From: Amarobacillus sp046328225
Lineage (GTDB): Bacteria > Chloroflexota > Dehalococcoidia > Tepidiformales > Tepidiformaceae
Length of the DNA stretch: 64,000 nt
Direction of reading: 5' to 3'
NCBI GenBank assembly: GCA_046328225.1
Contig: JAXLWZ010000002.1
Coordinates: forward strand, 196,377 to 260,376
Every line of letters starts with the position of its first letter. The first letter of the stretch is position 1. The notes beneath the pieces were generated by a model that ran no database searches, had not been told where the DNA came from, and worked only from the letters and a program-made list of their open reading frames with translations. Positions 48,388 through 57,767 of the stretch are shown here, piece after piece. The position numbers and the translations under genes were made by a program.

Positions 48388-48864
48388 GGAATGAGGGATG
48401 AGGAATGAGGAGGGCCCCGGGGGGATGCGGGAAAGCCGGCGCGTTGATGGCTTTGAAGACCTGCTTGCCTGGAGCAAAGCGAGGGAATTGGTCAGGACGC
48501 TGTTCGCACTCACGGCGACGGAACCATTCGCGCGCCGGTATGCGTTTCGCGACCAACTGGAACGCGCGGCCGTCTCGGTGATGTCCAATATCGCTGAAGG
48601 ATACGAGCGCGCTTCGCGGGCCGAGTTTCACCACGGACTGACGATCGCGAAGGGTTCCTGTGCCGAAGTCCGATCGCTCCTCTACGTTGCACTCGATGCC
48701 GGGCTGCTCTCGCCCGGTCAGTTCCAATCCCTCAACGCCCAGGCATTGGAGGTCTCCCGCATCATCGGCGGCCTCCGCGCCTCAGTCGCCCGCCAGAGGA
48801 TTGAGAATCGGAACCGCCCCGAAAGCGGCGGCTTCTCCTAGCTTCCTCATTCCTCATTCCTCTT
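48383..48864. mobile_element. 480-bp element with four-helix-bundle gene, bounded by inverted heptamer arrays
   Basis: The left end is ATGAGGA, ATGAGGG, ATGAGGA, ATGAGGA (48383-48410). The right end is TCCTCAT, TCCTCAT, TCCTCTT (48844-48864), the inverted complement. Inside is one gene of the S23/four-helix-bundle family. It separates hspR from the Clp ATPase gene, which otherwise would form one heat-shock operon with dnaJ. Confidence 0.7.
48425..48841 (+). CDS. Four helix bundle protein (S23 / Avd-like family)
   Basis: 138 residues from ATG 48425, where the family start appears (FEDLLAWSKARELVRTLFAL); an ATG at 48398 lies inside the left heptamer array. The signatures FRDQLERAAVSVMSNIAEGYERAS and FHHGLTIAKGSCAEVRSLLYVALDAGLL are those of the four-helix-bundle proteins found in 23S rRNA intervening sequences, free-standing copies and DGR accessory genes (Avd). 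No reverse transcriptase or variable repeat is nearby, so this is not a DGR. It is bounded by inverted heptamers. Confidence 0.9.
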   Translation: MRESRRVDGFEDLLAWSKARELVRTLFALTATEPFARRYAFRDQLERAAVSVMSNIAEGYERASRAEFHHGLTIAKGSCAEVRSLLYVALDAGLLSPGQFQSLNAQALEVSRIIGGLRASVARQRIENRNRPESGGFS

Positions 48865-48947
48865 CTCTTCACCGGAGGTGACCCCATGATGAGGCAGGAC
48901 CGTTTCACCGAGCAGGCACAACAGGTGCTCGCCGAATCCCAGCAACC

Positions 48948-51359
<2,412 letters not shown>

Positions 51360-51385
51360 TCCCGGGCGTCCGGTAAGCACCGAAT

Positions 51386-51420
51386 GGGGCCGCTCCATCG
51401 CCGGGGCGGCCCCGTTTTCC
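51386..51420. terminator. Intrinsic terminator after the Clp gene
   Basis: GGGGCCGC (51386-51393) pairs with GCGGCCCC (51406-51413), then GTTTTCCTTTG. It lies between convergent genes. Confidence 0.8.
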
Positions 51421-51434
51421 TTTGTCGCGAATGC

Positions 51435-52163
51435 CTACCGCCCGTGCGCGAGGCGCAGCGCCAGCCCTTCCGGCAGCCCCGCCGCGCGGATGCGTGCCTG
51501 GGCCGCGCCGATGTCGTACGCCACGCGATGGAAGGTGATTTCGCCGGCCGCCGTGTCGAGCAGCGCCCACGAGGCCCGCGTGTCGCCGTCGCGCGGCTGG
51601 CCCACGCTCCCCGGGTTCACGCAGGCTCGGCGCTCGTCTAACGCCACCGTCGTGTCGTCGCCCGGGGCGGTGATGGCGAACCCGTCGCCGTCCTCCCACA
51701 CCACCATGGGCACGTGCGTGTGCCCGACCGCGCTCCAGCGCGCCGTCTGCGCCGCGAAGTGGTGCTCCGCCGCCCGCATCGTCGAGAGGTACTCCCAGGT
51801 TGGGTCCTGCAGGGTGCCGTGCGCGCGCTGCCAGCCGTCGCTTTCCAGCACCGCGGGCAACCCGCCGAGCCATGCACGCGAGGCCTCGCCGATGGCGCCC
51901 GCCGTCCATCCCGCGGCGGTCGCTGCCAGGTGGTTGAACTCCTCGGTCCCGATGAGCCCGGCGGCGGCCGCATCATGGTTCCCGAGCACGCAGGCGGCGC
52001 CGGCCGCGATGAGCCGTGCGATCACCGCCTCAGGGTCGCCGCCGTAGCCCACCTGGTCGCCCATCGACCACACGGCCTCGGCGCCGGCACGCTCCGCCTC
52101 GCGCAGCACCGTTTCCAGCGCGGGCAGGTTCGCATGCACATCCGCGATCAGCGCGACCTTCAC
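51435..52163 (-). CDS. Metallophosphoesterase (YfcE/DUF2437-like)
   Basis: 242 residues from GTG 52163, where the metal-binding ALIADVHANLPALETVL begins (D-x-H). Further motifs are VWSMGDQVGYGGDPEAV (GD), CVLGNHDAA (GNHD), and GHTHVPM (GHxH), followed by VNPGSVGQPRDGDTRASWALLD. All dinuclear-metal ligands of the calcineurin-like fold are present. Substrate unknown; small-molecule phosphodiesters are likely. It is 20 bases from the quinone oxidoreductase gene on the same strand. Confidence 0.88.
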   Translation of the reverse strand: MKVALIADVHANLPALETVLREAERAGAEAVWSMGDQVGYGGDPEAVIARLIAAGAACVLGNHDAAAAGLIGTEEFNHLAATAAGWTAGAIGEASRAWLGGLPAVLESDGWQRAHGTLQDPTWEYLSTMRAAEHHFAAQTARWSAVGHTHVPMVVWEDGDGFAITAPGDDTTVALDERRACVNPGSVGQPRDGDTRASWALLDTAAGEITFHRVAYDIGAAQARIRAAGLPEGLALRLAHGR

Positions 52164-52183
52164 GGTTCCATCCGGCGGCGGCC

Positions 52184-53152
52184 TCAGACCGCCATCAGCA
52201 CCCGCCCGAACGCCTGCCGGCTTTCGATGTAGCGGTGCGCGCCCTCCGCGTCCGACAGCGGGAACACGCGGTCCACCACGACCTTGAGCTCGCCGCTCGC
52301 CACGCGTTGGAGCAGGCCCTCGATGAGCGGGCGCGTGCGCTGCGGGTTCCGCGAAAGCTCGGCCCCGAGGAACACGCCCGTCACGCTCGCGTTCTTCTGC
52401 ATGATCGGCGAAATCGCCGGCGGCGCGCTCTCGCGGCCCGCGTTCCCCACCCATGAGATGCGCCCGCGGTACGCCAGCGCCGCCACGCTCCCTTCCAGCG
52501 TGTGTCCGCCGACCGAATCCACCACCAGGTCGGCGCCCTGCCCGGCCGTCAGCTCCATCGTGCGTACCACGAAATCCTGCGTGCGGTAGTTGATGGGGTG
52601 GTCGAGCCCGAATTCGCGCAGCCGCTCGAGCCGCTCGTCGCTCGATGCCGTCGCGAGGACGGTCGCGCCCGCGCGCTTCGCCAGCTGAATGGCCGCGAGC
52701 CCGACGCCGCCCGCGCCCGCCTGCACGAGCACGGTCTCGCCCGCCTGCAGCCGCCCGAATTCGAACAGGCAGTCGGCCGCCGTCGCGAACTCGATCGGCA
52801 CGCCCGCCGCCTCTTCGAGGCTCAAACCCTCAGGCACCAGGTACGAAGCCTGCCACGGCACCGAAACCACCGCCGCGTGCGACCCGAAGCTCATCGTCGC
52901 GACCACGCGGTCGCCCACCTTGCGTTCGGAGACACGATCACCGACTTCGCGGACGATGCCCGAGGCCTGGTAGCCCACGACGTGCGGGTGCGTCGCGAGT
53001 TCGCCGCCCGCGCGATGCAGTGTGTCGCCGCCCTGGATGCCCACGAACTTCACATCGATGATGACGCCGCCCGGCCGGCACTGTGGCTCCGGCAGCTCTT
53101 CGTACCGGAAGACCTCCGGCCCGCCCGTCTCGTAGTACACCGCTGCTTTCAT
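52184..53152 (-). CDS. NADPH:quinone oxidoreductase-type zinc-less alcohol dehydrogenase
   Basis: 322 residues from ATG 53152 (MKAAVYYETGGPEVFRYEEL). The MDR fold shows HVVGYQASGIVREVGDRV, the nucleotide loop VLVQAGAGGVGLAAIQLAKRAGATVLATASSDERLERL, and HRYIESRQAFGRVLM at the end. The structural zinc cysteines are absent, as in quinone oxidoreductases (QOR). It reduces quinones or enones with NADPH. It is followed on the same strand by the phosphoesterase. Confidence 0.9.
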   Translation of the reverse strand: MKAAVYYETGGPEVFRYEELPEPQCRPGGVIIDVKFVGIQGGDTLHRAGGELATHPHVVGYQASGIVREVGDRVSERKVGDRVVATMSFGSHAAVVSVPWQASYLVPEGLSLEEAAGVPIEFATAADCLFEFGRLQAGETVLVQAGAGGVGLAAIQLAKRAGATVLATASSDERLERLREFGLDHPINYRTQDFVVRTMELTAGQGADLVVDSVGGHTLEGSVAALAYRGRISWVGNAGRESAPPAISPIMQKNASVTGVFLGAELSRNPQRTRPLIEGLLQRVASGELKVVVDRVFPLSDAEGAHRYIESRQAFGRVLMAV

Positions 53153-53251
53153 CGCGTTCCCCCTCGTCGCATCGTTCCCGTCGTAGCGAAGTCTACCGCC
53201 GCGGCGCGAACGGCCCACCGGGAGGGGGAAGCGGGGGACGGTGGGGGCTGC

Positions 53252-53662
53252 CTATGCGACCAGCAGCACGCCTTCGACCACGCGCCGCAGCTCCGCCAGC
53301 TCGAACGGCTTCTGCAGGAACGCCGCCAGCCCGCGGCCGCCGAAGCGCGCCTCGGCCTCGCTCATCGGGTAGCCGGTCATGAGCACCACGCGCGCGGCCG
53401 GGTCCAGCTGCCGCAGCCGCGAAAAGGTCTGTTCGCCATCGAGCCGGGGCATGGAGAGGTCCAGCAGCACGCAGCCGATGGATGCGCCGTGGTCCGAATA
53501 CACACGCACCGCTTCCTCGCCATCGGCGGCGGCCAACACCTGGATGCCGAAGTGCCGCAGCGCCTTTTCCGTGAGCGTGCGGATCATTTCCTCGTCGTCC
53601 ACCACCAGGACCACGCGGGCCCCGCTCATGGCGGTGGATTGGGACGCATCCTCGACTGGCAT
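53252..53662 (-). CDS. Single-domain response regulator (CheY-like receiver)
   Basis: 136 residues from ATG 53662 (ATG 53629 is an alternative). Receiver motifs: VVLVVDDEEMIRTL (acidic pair), phosphorylation Asp in VLLDLSMPRLDGE, Thr/Ser in VLMTGYP and Lys in FLQKPFELAEL. No output domain. A hybrid-kinase or chemotaxis partner is not in the window. A 16-bp palindrome lies about 105 bases upstream. Confidence 0.9.
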   Translation of the reverse strand: MPVEDASQSTAMSGARVVLVVDDEEMIRTLTEKALRHFGIQVLAAADGEEAVRVYSDHGASIGCVLLDLSMPRLDGEQTFSRLRQLDPAARVVLMTGYPMSEAEARFGGRGLAAFLQKPFELAELRRVVEGVLLVA

Positions 53663-54003
53663 CGTGTGGGAGACCTTTCCAGGGTGCGAAGGTTCTGCCC
53701 GCGGAAGGGGCCAGACCATCGGGGTTTCCCCCAGTTTGGCTTGGATCGGGCGCATGCGCGAAGGGCGTGCAATAAATTGCACATCAACCACCGATTTGCA
53801 CAGGCGCTGCGATACTTTCCCTCGCCTTGCCCTCCCCCAACCTCGGTGGTAGCGTTTGTGCGTAACCTCACAACCGTCCAGAGTGCGCAACCGCACACTC
53901 CTGAAGCTGGGGATTGGGCCACCGTGATGAGCAGAGCCGCCGTCGCTTTTCAGCGTCCGCGGGTCTGCTTTTTTCTCGCCATGACCCCGGGGAGGCCTCG
54001 CTC
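53663..54003. other. Divergent gap between response regulator and nuoA
   Basis: 340 bp without a gene. It holds a palindrome (53767-53782), a related half site ATTTGCACA near 53793, and loose inverted repeats such as GAGTGCGCAACCGCACAC near 53880. It must contain the nuo promoter, but no convincing -35/-10 pair stands out. Confidence 0.5.
53767..53782. promoter_or_regulatory. Perfect 16-bp palindrome, candidate operator
   Basis: GTGCAATAAATTGCAC: arms GTGCAAT and ATTGCAC around AA. It lies in the divergent region between the response regulator gene and the nuo operon. A half site (ATTTGCACA) follows about 8 bases further on. Confidence 0.55.
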
Positions 54004-54378
54004 ATGAGCTTCTACGACTCCTGGTCGGCCCTGATGATCGGCACCATCGCCGGCTTCATCCTGGTCTTCACCGCGCTCATCGCCGCCAGGATCTTCGGTC
54101 CCTTCGCCTCCGAGCGCGGCAAGGGCGTCTCCTACGAATGCGGCATGCTCCCGATCGGCTCCCGCTGGGCGCAGGTCAACGTCCGCTATTACCTCATCGC
54201 CATCCTCTTCCTCATCTTCGATGTCGAAGCGGTCTTCATCTTCCCCTGGGCGGTGACCTTCATCCGCCAGGCGGAGGAATTCGGCATGTTCGTGTTCTAC
54301 GAAATGCTCGTCTTCATCGCCGTGCTCGTGCTTGGCCTCGGCTACGCGTGGCGCCGCGGTGTCCTGGAGTGGAAATGA
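54004..54378 (+). CDS. nuoA: NADH-quinone oxidoreductase subunit A
   Basis: 124 residues with three membrane helices and the family core GVSYECGMLPIGSRWAQVNVRYYLIAILFLIFDVEAVFIFPWA (split here to the region 40-83). It belongs to the proton-pumping membrane arm near the quinone site. First gene of the operon; the stop overlaps the nuoB start (ATGA). Confidence 0.95.
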   Translation: MSFYDSWSALMIGTIAGFILVFTALIAARIFGPFASERGKGVSYECGMLPIGSRWAQVNVRYYLIAILFLIFDVEAVFIFPWAVTFIRQAEEFGMFVFYEMLVFIAVLVLGLGYAWRRGVLEWK

Positions 54379-54935
54379 CGGAAGCAGCACCCTACGTCTA
54401 CGTCCCCGACTTCGGTGCCGAGGCCGAGCGCCTCACCCCCATCGAGCTGCCAGCGACGAAGGCCGCCTACAAGGTGGCCCTCCCCGGCGTGCTCCAGGTC
54501 GGCGCCGATACCCTCCTCGCCATCAGCCGCAAAAGCTCGCTCTGGCCGATGACCTTCGGCCTCGCCTGCTGCGCCATCGAGATGATGGGCACCTTCATGG
54601 CCAACCACGACCTCGACCGCTTCGGCATCGTCCCCTGGCCGAGCCCCCGCCAGAGCGACGTGATGATCGTCTCCGGCACCGTCACCAAGAAGATGGCGCC
54701 GGCGATCAAGCTCCTCTACGAGCAGATGCCGAACCCCAAGTACGTCATCTCCATGGGCGCCTGCGCCACCAACGGCGGCCCCTACACCGAATACGACCGC
54801 GTCCTCCAGGGCGTCGACAAGATCATCCCGGTCGATGTCTACGTCCCCGGCTGCCCGCCGCGGCCCGAAGCGCTCCTCGATGGCTTCCTCGCGCTCCAGC
54901 GCAAGATCATGGAAGACAAGCGGATGGTCGGATGA
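54375..54935 (+). CDS. nuoB: NADH-quinone oxidoreductase subunit B
   Basis: 186 residues. It carries the N2 iron-sulfur cluster next to the quinone: ligands in GLACCAIEMMG, MGACATNGG and VPGCPPRPEALL. The N-terminal 35 residues are slightly longer than the family norm. Overlaps nuoA and nuoC by four bases each. Confidence 0.96.
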   Translation: MTEAAPYVYVPDFGAEAERLTPIELPATKAAYKVALPGVLQVGADTLLAISRKSSLWPMTFGLACCAIEMMGTFMANHDLDRFGIVPWPSPRQSDVMIVSGTVTKKMAPAIKLLYEQMPNPKYVISMGACATNGGPYTEYDRVLQGVDKIIPVDVYVPGCPPRPEALLDGFLALQRKIMEDKRMVG

Positions 54936-55474
54936 GCAACAACGCCACTTCCGCCAGCCTTCCCCCCGCCGCGCGCCAGCTCCCGCGCGCCGACCTCGCG
55001 GCCCTCGTCCGCGGCATCGGCTCCATCCCCATGGAAGTCGGCGAGACGCGCACCGATATCGACGTTCGCGTCGATGCCGGCCACCTGCTCGCGCTCGTCG
55101 ATGCCCTGCGCAACCGGCCCGAGCTCGCCTTCGATTACCTCCGCAACGTGAGCGGCGTCGACCAGTCGCCCGAGGGCATGGAGCTCAAGTACCACCTCTA
55201 TTCCTTTAAGACCGGGTACTCGCTGCAAATCACCGTGCCCACGGGCACCGGCCACCCGCACGTGCCGTCGCTCACCGGCCACTACCCGGCCGCCGATTGG
55301 CACGAGCGCGAAGCCGCCGAGATGTTCGGCTTCGTCTTCGATGGCCACCCCAACCCGCGCAACCTCCTCCTCGAAGAGGACCTCCATATCCATCCGCTGC
55401 TGAAGGCCCACCCCTTGCAGGCCGCCGAGGTCATGCAGGGCATCGAAAGCGGACCGCCGGGGTTCACCATCTAA
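54932..55474 (+). CDS. nuoC: NADH-quinone oxidoreductase subunit C
   Basis: 180 residues of the 30-kDa subunit: FDYLRNVSGVDQSPEGMELKYHLYSF, VPSLTGHYPAADWHEREAAEMFGFVFDGHP and NLLLEEDLHIHPL. It forms the hydrophilic arm with NuoB, D and I. NuoC and NuoD are separate, not fused. One-base overlap (TAATG) with nuoD. Confidence 0.95.
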   Translation: MSNNATSASLPPAARQLPRADLAALVRGIGSIPMEVGETRTDIDVRVDAGHLLALVDALRNRPELAFDYLRNVSGVDQSPEGMELKYHLYSFKTGYSLQITVPTGTGHPHVPSLTGHYPAADWHEREAAEMFGFVFDGHPNPRNLLLEEDLHIHPLLKAHPLQAAEVMQGIESGPPGFTI

Positions 55475-56631
55475 TGAGCATCTGGCCCGAAGAGAAAGTC
55501 CTGACGCCCGCCGAGGCCGAGTTCGATACGGTCGACATGACCATCAACATCGGCCCCCAGCACCCCGCCACCCACGGCGTCTTCCGCATGATCCTGCGCG
55601 TCGATGGCGAGGTCGTGGTCGATTGCGAACCGTACATCGGCTACCTCCACCGCGGGCTTGAAAAGCTCACGGAAAACAACGACTACCGCCAGGCTATGGG
55701 CTACTGGGACCGCACGGACTACCTGGCCGGCATGGCCTGCGAACACGCCTACGTCATGGCCGTCGAATCGCTCGCGAAGATCGAGGTGCCCGAGCGCGCC
55801 GAGTACATCCGCGTGATCATGGCGGAGCTCTCGCGCATCAACTCGCACTTCCTCTTCCTCGGTGCGTTCGGCGCCGACGTCGGCTCCTTCGGCACCTCCT
55901 TCATCTACGCCTGGCGCGAACGCGAACGCATCTACGACCTCTTCGAAGAGGTCGCGGGGGACCGCATGTTCCCCACCTACATGCGCGTCGGCGGCGTCGC
56001 CATGGACCTGCCGGAGAACTTCGAAGAGCGCTGCCGCTGGCTGCTTGGCTCCATCCGCCAGGGCATCGAAGACCTCGACGGCCTGCTCACGGGCAACGAA
56101 ATCTTCGTCGAGCGCTGCCGCAACCTGGCGCCGATGAGCACCCAACGCGCCATCGCGCTCGGCATCACCGGCCCCATCCTGCGCTCCACCGGCCTCCAGT
56201 GGGACCTTCGCAAGGCCGAGCCCTACAGCGTCTACGACCGCATGAAGTTCGATATCCCCTGGCGGCCCGACCTCCAGGGCGATGTCTTCGACCGCTTCTG
56301 GATGCGCCTCAGCGAGATGTACCAGAGCTGCCGCATCATCGAGCAGTGCCTGGATGAGATGCCGAAGGGCGGCCTCGTCCTCAATGCGGACCTGCCCAAG
56401 ACGCTCCGCGTCGACAACGGCGAGGCCTACATCCGCTACGAAGGCACGAAGGGCGAATACGGCGTCTACGCCATGTCCAAGGGCGGCAACAAGCCGTACC
56501 GCATGAAGCTCCGCTCGCCCAGCTTCTGCAACCTCTCGGCCCTGCGCGAAATGGTCATCGGCAGCTACGTGGCCGACGCCATCATCATTCTCGGCTCCCT
56601 CGACATCGTCCTCGGAGAGGTGGACAAGTGA
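55474..56631 (+). CDS. nuoD: NADH-quinone oxidoreductase subunit D
   Basis: 385 residues of the 49-kDa quinone-binding subunit. INIGPQHPATHGVFRMILRVDGE, EPYIGYLHRGLEKLTE, and the conserved IMAELSRINSHFLFLGAF are present; the C-terminal IILGSLDIVLGEVDK is typical. It shapes the quinone cavity with NuoB. Four-base overlap with nuoH (GTGA). Confidence 0.96.
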   Translation: MSIWPEEKVLTPAEAEFDTVDMTINIGPQHPATHGVFRMILRVDGEVVVDCEPYIGYLHRGLEKLTENNDYRQAMGYWDRTDYLAGMACEHAYVMAVESLAKIEVPERAEYIRVIMAELSRINSHFLFLGAFGADVGSFGTSFIYAWRERERIYDLFEEVAGDRMFPTYMRVGGVAMDLPENFEERCRWLLGSIRQGIEDLDGLLTGNEIFVERCRNLAPMSTQRAIALGITGPILRSTGLQWDLRKAEPYSVYDRMKFDIPWRPDLQGDVFDRFWMRLSEMYQSCRIIEQCLDEMPKGGLVLNADLPKTLRVDNGEAYIRYEGTKGEYGVYAMSKGGNKPYRMKLRSPSFCNLSALREMVIGSYVADAIIILGSLDIVLGEVDK

Positions 56632-57767
56632 CGCCATTCAGCTTCGGCGGCGAACTGTTCGGCATGTGGAACTGGCTCGATGCCGTCGTCCGCGTGGTTC
56701 TCGTGGTCACCGCCATGACGCTCGTCGTCATGTACCTCACCTACGGCGAACGCAAGGTCGTCGCCCGCTTCCAGCAGCGCCTCGGCCCCACGAAGACGGG
56801 CCCGGCCGGCGTCTTCCAGGCCTTCGCCGATGCTCTCAAGCTCGTCGCGAAAGAGGACATCCGCCCGACCAACGCCGACCGCTGGGTGTTCGAACTCGCC
56901 CCCTACGCGACCTTTGTGCCCGTCTTCCTCGTGCTCCTCGTCCTTCCCTTCGCGAAGGATTGGGGCGTGCGCAACCTCACCCTGGGCATGTTCTTCGTGT
57001 TCGCCGTCCTCGGCCTGAACATCGTCGGCATCATCATGGCCGGCCTCGGCTCCGGGAATAAGTTCGCCCTCCTCGGTGGCGTGCGCGCCGCCGCCCAGAT
57101 GATCAGCTACGAGATCCCGCTCGTGCTCAGCCTCCTCGCCGTCGCGATGGTGGCCGGCACGCTCGACCTCAACCAGATGGCGATCCTCCAGGCCGACCGC
57201 CCGTTCATCCTGCTCCAGCCGCTCGCCTTCGTCATCTTCTTCACCGCCATGCTCTCGGAAATGCACCGGGCGCCCTTCGACATTCCCGTGGCCGAATCCG
57301 AAATCGTCGGCGGCTACTTCGTCGAGTACTCCGGCATCCGCTGGTCGATGTTCCAGCTCACCGAATACGCCTCGATGTGGGGATTCAGCGTCTTCGGATC
57401 GGTCGTCTTCCTCGGCGGCTGGGCGTTCCCCTTCGGCGAGGAGTGGGGCTGGGGCTGGCAGCTCGCCCTCACGTTCGCGAAGAGCATCGCCTGGATCATG
57501 TCCATCTTCTGGATTCGCACCACGGTCCCGCGCCTGCGCATCGACCAGCTCATGAGCTTCTGCTGGAAGGTCCTCCTTCCGCTCTCCATCGTGCAGCTGC
57601 TCGCGAACGGCTTCATCCTCGTCTATGACTGGCCGCAGGAGCTCCTGACGGCCACCAGCGGCGCCGGCGCCGTTGCCCTCATCGCCATCATCATCACGCG
57701 GACCGCGCGCCGCCCGAAGAACAAATACGTCGGCACGTACCGCCAGGCCGGGGTGACCACCTCATGA
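56628..57767 (+). CDS. nuoH: NADH-quinone oxidoreductase subunit H
   Basis: 379 residues from GTG, about eight membrane helices. Quinone-channel motifs: YGERKVVARFQQRLGPTKTGPAGVFQAFADALKLVAKEDI and SEMHRAPFDIPVAESEIVGGYFVEYSG (both given as landmarks at about 40-80 and 210-237). It links the hydrophilic arm with the membrane arm. Four-base overlap with nuoI. nuoE, F and G do not occur between D and H as they do in many bacteria. Confidence 0.95.
   Translation: MTPFSFGGELFGMWNWLDAVVRVVLVVTAMTLVVMYLTYGERKVVARFQQRLGPTKTGPAGVFQAFADALKLVAKEDIRPTNADRWVFELAPYATFVPVFLVLLVLPFAKDWGVRNLTLGMFFVFAVLGLNIVGIIMAGLGSGNKFALLGGVRAAAQMISYEIPLVLSLLAVAMVAGTLDLNQMAILQADRPFILLQPLAFVIFFTAMLSEMHRAPFDIPVAESEIVGGYFVEYSGIRWSMFQLTEYASMWGFSVFGSVVFLGGWAFPFGEEWGWGWQLALTFAKSIAWIMSIFWIRTTVPRLRIDQLMSFCWKVLLPLSIVQLLANGFILVYDWPQELLTATSGAGAVALIAIIITRTARRPKNKYVGTYRQAGVTTS

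Noticed and set aside
48398..48841. Diversity-generating retroelement, suggested by the Avd-like protein
   Set aside because: No reverse transcriptase, template repeat or variable repeat is present; the flanking heptamers are too short and lie outside the gene.
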